A DNA stretch of 28,573 nt from Anaerolineales bacterium UBA3499. Lineage in GTDB: Bacteria; Chloroflexota; Anaerolineae; Anaerolineales; UBA11657. The notes beneath the pieces were generated by a model that saw only the letters and a list, made by a program, of their open reading frames with translations, ran no database searches and was not told where the DNA came from. The first letter of the stretch is position 1; every line of letters starts with the position of its first letter. Below, one piece after another: positions 24,631-28,573 of this stretch. Location: positions 1-28,573 of the forward strand of contig DFQC01000058.1 in assembly GCA_002377585.1 (NCBI GenBank). The letters run 5' to 3'. The position numbers and the translations under genes were made by a program.

Positions 24631-26598
24631 ATGACAACCCGTAATATCTATTTAGAAGACATACCACTTACTGAGGCACAAGAACACTGGCAAAAAGCAC
24701 TTGCTGAGCATAACATATACAGTCCATTATCGAGTGAAAATATAGAACTTCATTTAGCCTGTGGTCGGGTAACTTCAAAACCAATATGGGCTTTGATATC
24801 AGTCCCACACTATCACTCCGCAGCTATGGACGGCTACGCAGTCCACTCGTCTACGACTAATTCCGCAAGTGAAACATCGCCCGGACTGCTGCCAATACCA
24901 AAAAAGGCTCTATATGTTGATACAGGGAATCCCATCCCTATATGGTCTGATGCTGTCATACCAATAGAGAATGTCCAAGTTGACAAATCGTCTAACCCAC
25001 ACACTATGCAATTCCAAAAATCAGCTTCACCCTGGCAGCACGTGCGCACCATGGGAGAAGATATGGTTGCAACTGAACTAGTCTTACCATCTAACCATCG
25101 CATTAGACCAGTAGACATTGGAGCGATAGCCGCATCCGGTCATCATCAAGTAGCAGTACGACGCCTAGCACGCGTAGCAATCATCCCGACCGGTGACGAA
25201 CTTGTAAAGATAGGCAGCAAAGTAGAGCCTGGACAAATCATAGAATATAACTCACTTATGCTTGCAGCTCAAGCACAGCAATGGGATGCAGTATCCACCC
25301 GATACCCACCAGTACCTGACCGGAAGGAAGCAATTAAAGTATCACTACTAAAAGCTTCTGCCGATCACGACCTAATACTACTTAATGCTGGCTCGTCTAG
25401 AGGTTCAAAGGACTACTCAGCAGAGGCAATATCAGAAATAGGGACTGTACTAGTTCATGGAATAGCAGTGCGACCTGGACACCCAGTTATTCTAGGAATT
25501 ATTAATGCTACCCAAGAAAAACAAGCGCATACACCAGTAATTGGAGTGCCTGGCTATCCTGTAAGCACTGTTTTAACCGGTGAAATCTTAGTCGAGCCTC
25601 TACTAGCTCAATGGCAGGGAATACCATCATACGAGCCTCTCACATTGGAAGCCATGTTACCTCGCAAAGTGCTCTCTCCTGTAGGGGATGATGAATACAT
25701 GAGAGTTGCAGTTGGTAATGTGGGTGACAACATTATAGCAACCCCCCTTTCAAGAGGTGCAGGTGTAATTTCATCTTTGGTGCGAGCTGACGGCATAGTT
25801 CGTATACCACGCTTTTCCGAAGGGCACCCCGACAAATCCATAGTAAATGTCAATTTATATAGACATCCGGAGCAAATTAACCGCACAATAGTGGTTATAG
25901 GATCGCACGATCTAACTTTAGACCTGCTAGCACAACATCTCGCAGACAAATTCAAAGGATTAAGATTGGTCTCAGCTAATGTTGGAAGCATAAGTGGTCT
26001 GGTAGCTCTCAGAAGAGAAGAATGCCACATTGCAGGATGTCACTTACTTGATCCCTCATCAGGCGAATACAATCTCTCTTATGTAAAACAATATATGCCA
26101 GATACACCTGCTAAGATAATATCGCTAGTAGAAAGACAACAAGGCCTCATAGTAGCAAAAGGTAATCCAAAAAACATACTTTCAATAACCGATCTAGCAC
26201 GTTCAGATATCAGATTCATCAATAGGCAGCGGGGAGCCGGTACACGAGTATTTTTCGATTATCAGCTCGGAATAAATGGGATGACACCCGATGATGTATC
26301 TGGATATACGCGAGAACAATATACACATCTTACTGTAGCAGCTTCCGTAGCCTCAGGCACATCTGATGTTGGCTTAGGAATTCACGCTGCTACGATTGCT
26401 CTTGATCTTGATTTTATACCACTGGCTACAGAAAACTACGACTTGATAATACCCCATACATACTATGAAACCGAACTCATCACATCGTTATTAGAACTAC
26501 TTAACGACCCAGTGCTTCGTAAAGACATATCACAATTGCCTGGTTATTCAATCGCCAATATAGGATCTATAACCTGCGATGATACTAGTACACACTAA
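24631..26598 (+). CDS. MoeA fused to a periplasmic-binding-protein-like domain
   Basis: 655 residues. Residues 1-410 are MoeA: HSAAMDGYAVHSS, DAVIPIENVQ, GEDMVATELVL, RPVDIGAIAASGH, AIIPTGDELV, NAGSSRGSKDYSAEAI, HGIAVRPGHPVILG and VPGYPVSTVL. Residues about 418-655 form a type-2 binding-protein-like domain: VVIGSHDLTLDLLAQHL, ALRREECHIAGCHLLD, LIVAKGNPKNILSITDLAR and FINRQRGAGTRVFFDYQL. This MoeA/LysR-substrate-domain fusion is known in archaea and some bacteria, where the extra domain is thought to sense an oxyanion or a cofactor. No signal peptide is present, so it is cytosolic. Its last 14 bases overlap the tail of the site-2 protease gene on the other strand. Confidence 0.92.
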   Translation: MTTRNIYLEDIPLTEAQEHWQKALAEHNIYSPLSSENIELHLACGRVTSKPIWALISVPHYHSAAMDGYAVHSSTTNSASETSPGLLPIPKKALYVDTGNPIPIWSDAVIPIENVQVDKSSNPHTMQFQKSASPWQHVRTMGEDMVATELVLPSNHRIRPVDIGAIAASGHHQVAVRRLARVAIIPTGDELVKIGSKVEPGQIIEYNSLMLAAQAQQWDAVSTRYPPVPDRKEAIKVSLLKASADHDLILLNAGSSRGSKDYSAEAISEIGTVLVHGIAVRPGHPVILGIINATQEKQAHTPVIGVPGYPVSTVLTGEILVEPLLAQWQGIPSYEPLTLEAMLPRKVLSPVGDDEYMRVAVGNVGDNIIATPLSRGAGVISSLVRADGIVRIPRFSEGHPDKSIVNVNLYRHPEQINRTIVVIGSHDLTLDLLAQHLADKFKGLRLVSANVGSISGLVALRREECHIAGCHLLDPSSGEYNLSYVKQYMPDTPAKIISLVERQQGLIVAKGNPKNILSITDLARSDIRFINRQRGAGTRVFFDYQLGINGMTPDDVSGYTREQYTHLTVAASVASGTSDVGLGIHAATIALDLDFIPLATENYDLIIPHTYYETELITSLLELLNDPVLRKDISQLPGYSIANIGSITCDDTSTH

Positions 26599-27808
26599 GA
26601 GGCACTGGCACAATTAAAAGAAAAAATAAGATCAAAGCACCAAAAGCAAGCGATCTTCGATAATCATCTAGCTCAGTAATTTCATCAAGCACTTCTGGGT
26701 GGCTTTGGCCAAACAGATATAGCAAAACAGCCCATATCCACCAACCTGACCACACAAAACCCAAACCAACCAATAGCGCAATAACAAGTGGTCGCCACGA
26801 TTTTGCTGATTTGCCAAACAACACATACAAAATATGGCCACCGTCTAATTGACCGACTGGAATAAGATTCAATCCGGTCACAAGCATACCAGCCCAACCA
26901 GCTAATGCTACTGGATGAATAAAGACGTCAGTACCACCACCCGGAGACGGATTGCCTGTGAAAAAAAATACTGCCCAATGAATCACTGGAGGAATTTGAC
27001 CATAATCTACAGGCATAGGAAGTAATTCCCCGAACACTAAATACTTTGCAGCAAGATACATAATGGAATTACCTTCTAATTGGAACCCACTGACAGGCAC
27101 AGGACCTACCTCAGACAAATGCAACCCTATCACAACGACAGGTATTGCCACTGCTAGACCAGCTAACGGACCAGACAGAGCTACGTCTAATAGAACCCTC
27201 TTGTTACGAATAGCACCTTTCATTTGTATTACAGCACCCATCGTACCTAAAAAACCACTTGGGAATGGTATAAAGTACGGCAACGTGACTGATGCTCCAT
27301 GTTTTCGCGCCGCAATATAATGCCCCATCTCATGAGCACCCAGTATTCCCAAAAGACTCAAAGCAAATGGCCACCCCGTCCATAAAATCCTCAACATTAG
27401 CCAACCATCAATGTTCCTACCAGTTAACTCCGCCCCTCTCAGCAGCTCGACTGACTCTCTACTGTGCATACTTCCCGCATAAAGCACTGTAACTAACGTG
27501 GCAACGAACAACACAATATTCAACCATGGATTACCTGTCTTCTCAACCGGTAAACTTCGGAGAATTATCACGAGATCATCTTCTTTATCAAGTCTGAAAA
27601 GCGGCGTAAGTCCTATCTCACTCATACCCACAGAAAGTCTGTCATATGCATCATCAGATTCAACTAATAGTTTTCCTCGTATACGGAAAAGCTCCTTGCC
27701 CTTACCTAGGACAATATCGCCTACATCCATGACTTTGGACACCATATCTACTACAGTTTCGGCTGCTACATCGCCTAAATCATTTTCACTCAAGGAATAT
27801 TCATTCAT
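26585..27808 (-). CDS. Site-2 protease family (M50) membrane metallopeptidase
   Basis: 407 residues. The N-terminal 90 residues form a soluble domain (VLGKGKELFRIRGKLL, YDRLSVGMSEIGLTPLF). TM helices begin near residue 95. The zinc motif HEMGH is at 159-163, inside a helix. FIPFPSGFLGTMGAVIQM and LDVALSGPLAGLAVAIPV follow, and the second metal site is LNLIPVGQLDGGH at 313-325 with Asp322. These enzymes cleave TM segments to release transcription factors or remove signal remnants. No partner substrate is adjacent; the ECF/one-TM pair at 16053-16957 is a conceivable but unproven target. The start is ATG 27808. The gene lies 88 bases downstream of the tRNA-Sec gene on the same strand. Confidence 0.92.
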   Translation of the reverse strand: MNEYSLSENDLGDVAAETVVDMVSKVMDVGDIVLGKGKELFRIRGKLLVESDDAYDRLSVGMSEIGLTPLFRLDKEDDLVIILRSLPVEKTGNPWLNIVLFVATLVTVLYAGSMHSRESVELLRGAELTGRNIDGWLMLRILWTGWPFALSLLGILGAHEMGHYIAARKHGASVTLPYFIPFPSGFLGTMGAVIQMKGAIRNKRVLLDVALSGPLAGLAVAIPVVVIGLHLSEVGPVPVSGFQLEGNSIMYLAAKYLVFGELLPMPVDYGQIPPVIHWAVFFFTGNPSPGGGTDVFIHPVALAGWAGMLVTGLNLIPVGQLDGGHILYVLFGKSAKSWRPLVIALLVGLGFVWSGWWIWAVLLYLFGQSHPEVLDEITELDDYRRSLAFGALILFFLLIVPVPLSVY

Positions 27809-27896
27809 ATATGTTAGTTGAACCGCAAGGTATTTATCACTATATTTCTATACATATAGTACACCTGATGTATTAGATTAAAGTTATCAGAATGAG

Positions 27897-27991
27897 CAGG
27901 GATGAATGGGAGTCGAACCCACCGTGGCTCGCATAAACGACCCACCAACGGTTTTGAAGACCGCAGAGCCCACCGGGACTCAACCATCCCC
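27897..27991 (-). tRNA. selC: tRNA-Sec (anticodon UCA)
   Basis: 95 bases, the length of bacterial selC RNAs. It folds as an 8-bp acceptor stem (GGGGATGG with TCATCCCT, including G.U pairs at both ends), a 6-bp D stem (GAGTCC/GGGCTC) with a 4-base loop, an anticodon loop CTTCAAA with UCA at 27957-27955, a long variable arm (GTGGGTCG/CGAGCCAC with one mismatch), and a 5-bp T stem with a TTCGACT loop. The 8+5 acceptor/T architecture, long variable arm and UCA anticodon are diagnostic of selenocysteine tRNA, which decodes UGA with SelB and a SECIS element. The discriminator base is G, as in E. coli. No CCA is encoded. No selA, selB, selD or Sec-protein gene is seen in the window. Confidence 0.95.
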
Positions 27992-27998
27992 ACTGTCA

Positions 27999-28028
27999 AG
28001 CATAAGCTAAATTGACCGATTACGTCAA
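27999..28028 (-). promoter_or_regulatory. Promoter of the tRNA-Sec gene
   Basis: On the minus strand, TTGACG (28028-28023), an 18-base spacer and TATGCT (28004-27999) end 7 bases before the first base of the tRNA. Confidence 0.65.
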
Positions 28029-28071
28029 GTCTTTATCAATTACATCTTATCTTATGTTTACAATACTAAAC

Positions 28072-28100
28072 TTGACAACATTTCAGCACACGTCTAGAAT
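28072..28100 (+). promoter_or_regulatory. Promoter of the tRNA-Phe/Gly/Cys cluster
   Basis: TTGACA (28072-28077), exactly 17 bases, then TAGAAT (28095-28100). It ends 10 bases before tRNA-Phe, so transcription would start close to the mature 5' end. It is one of the best consensus matches in the window. Confidence 0.75.
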
Positions 28101-28110
28101 TGCCCGAGGC

Positions 28111-28183
28111 GCCGAGGTAGCTCAGTTGGTAGAGCAACGCCCTGAAAAGGCGTGGGTCCCCAGTTCAAGTCTGGGCCTCGGCA
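28111..28183 (+). tRNA. tRNA-Phe (anticodon GAA)
   Basis: 73 bases. Acceptor GCCGAGG/CCTCGGC with discriminator A, D arm with AGCTCAGTTGGTAGAGC, anticodon stem ACGCC/GGCGT around loop CTGAAAA (GAA at 28144-28146), and T loop TTCAAGT. No CCA is encoded. It is the first gene of the plus-strand cluster. Confidence 0.96.
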
Positions 28184-28206
28184 CTTCTACAATCTATAAA
28201 CATTAT

Positions 28207-28279
<73 letters not shown>

Positions 28280-28311
28280 CTGGAAAGACCCTTCTAGAAA
28301 AGGCCTTCTAT

Positions 28312-28383
28312 GGCGACGTGGCCAAGTGGTAAGGCAGGGGCCTGCAAAGCCCTTATTCGCGGGTTCGAATCCCGCCGTCGCCT
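28312..28383 (+). tRNA. tRNA-Cys (anticodon GCA)
   Basis: 72 bases. Acceptor GGCGACG/CGTCGCC with U discriminator (a cysteine identity element), anticodon loop CTGCAAA with GCA at 28344-28346, and T loop TTCGAAT. It lies 32 bases after tRNA-Gly; the spacer contains a small TAGAA/TTCTA inverted repeat. No encoded CCA. Confidence 0.96.
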
Positions 28384-28483
28384 CTCTTTCATTTAGCTCC
28401 GCGAAACTTATCTACGGCTAATATCATCATCAGCCGCACCTTAGTTTTCAAGCGAAACTTCATCAAAGTAGCACATCAAAACT

Positions 28484-28513
28484 TTGACTTTGTATTGGCA
28501 GGTGTATCATAAT
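28484..28513 (+). promoter_or_regulatory. Promoter pointing out of the right edge
   Basis: TTGACT (28484-28489), 18 bases, then CATAAT (28508-28513). The expected start of transcription is near 28520. No gene begins in the remaining 50 bases: the only ATG (28547) opens a 7-codon frame. It probably drives a gene or RNA beyond the window. Confidence 0.5.
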
Positions 28514-28573
28514 TAATATACCTACTAATAGCGAGTTATTTGCTACGATGCAAACAAAAAGCCGCCAATAAGA

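Noticed and set aside
25608..26030. 140-codon minus-strand open frame
   Set aside because: Antisense to the MoeA fusion gene, whose protein is clearly recognisable in the other frame.
28295..28310. TAGAA/TTCTA hairpin between tRNA-Gly and tRNA-Cys
   Set aside because: Only five weak pairs; it may be a processing spacer but cannot be told from chance.

Overview
The window looks like a piece of a bacterial chromosome that is low in GC (roughly 40% by eye), compact and lacking visible mobile elements. The mixture of families fits a member of the Chloroflexota, perhaps a marine Dehalococcoidia/SAR202-like lineage: an F420-type LLM oxidoreductase, an FAH-family hydrolase, a MoeA fused to a periplasmic-binding-like domain, a large site-2 protease, a DUF1385 membrane protein, and a GT39 enzyme with an added C-terminal beta-rich domain. 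That placement is an inference from family content; no rRNA or other decisive marker lies in the window. Every gene is intact except the one cut by the left edge. TTG and GTG starts are common, and several genes have no recognisable Shine-Dalgarno sequence.

Layout. 1-124 (-) is the start of a PqqB-like metallo-beta-lactamase-fold protein. 204-3768 holds an aminotransferase (+), a purine nucleoside phosphorylase and a DoxX protein (both -), and an HSL-type esterase (+). From 15876 down to 3813 all twelve genes lie on the minus strand, in the order DUF1385 protein, malate dehydrogenase, unknown 196-aa protein, Era, transketolase, ribulose-phosphate 3-epimerase, class II aldolase, PdxH, GH-like protein, GT39 glycosyltransferase, HAD nucleotidase, acylphosphatase. 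Many of these neighbours are separated by fewer than 30 bases or overlap. 16053-18921 (+) is an ECF sigma factor, a coupled one-TM protein that may regulate it, and the two subunits of a 2-oxoacid dehydrogenase E1. 18956-20902 holds divergent FAH-hydrolase and F420-oxidoreductase genes. 21047-26598 (+) holds a DUF368/PopT lipid-carrier transporter, a small four-TM protein, an inositol-monophosphatase-family enzyme and two tandem MoeA genes, the second fused to a binding-protein-like domain. 26585-27808 (-) is a site-2 protease that overlaps the MoeA fusion tail to tail.

The right end is an RNA-gene cluster. A minus-strand tRNA-Sec (anticodon UCA, long acceptor and variable arms) is divergent from tRNA-Phe, tRNA-Gly and tRNA-Cys on the plus strand. 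Clear promoters fire both ways from the 119-base gap. Selenocysteine decoding together with two MoeA genes suggests a molybdo-/seleno-enzyme such as a Sec-containing formate dehydrogenase elsewhere in the genome; none is seen here.

How the genes work together: tkt, rpe and fba form a pentose-phosphate/Calvin-type sugar-phosphate set, with pdxH behind them. Malate dehydrogenase and the E1 subunits serve central carbon oxidation. The GT39, GH-like and PopT genes point to polyprenyl-phosphate-linked glycan assembly at the cell envelope. The most interesting items are the Sec tRNA locus, the MoeA tandem with its fusion, the sigma factor/one-TM protein/E1 gene string, the glycan gene string, and the unrecognised 196-aa protein that overlaps mdh.
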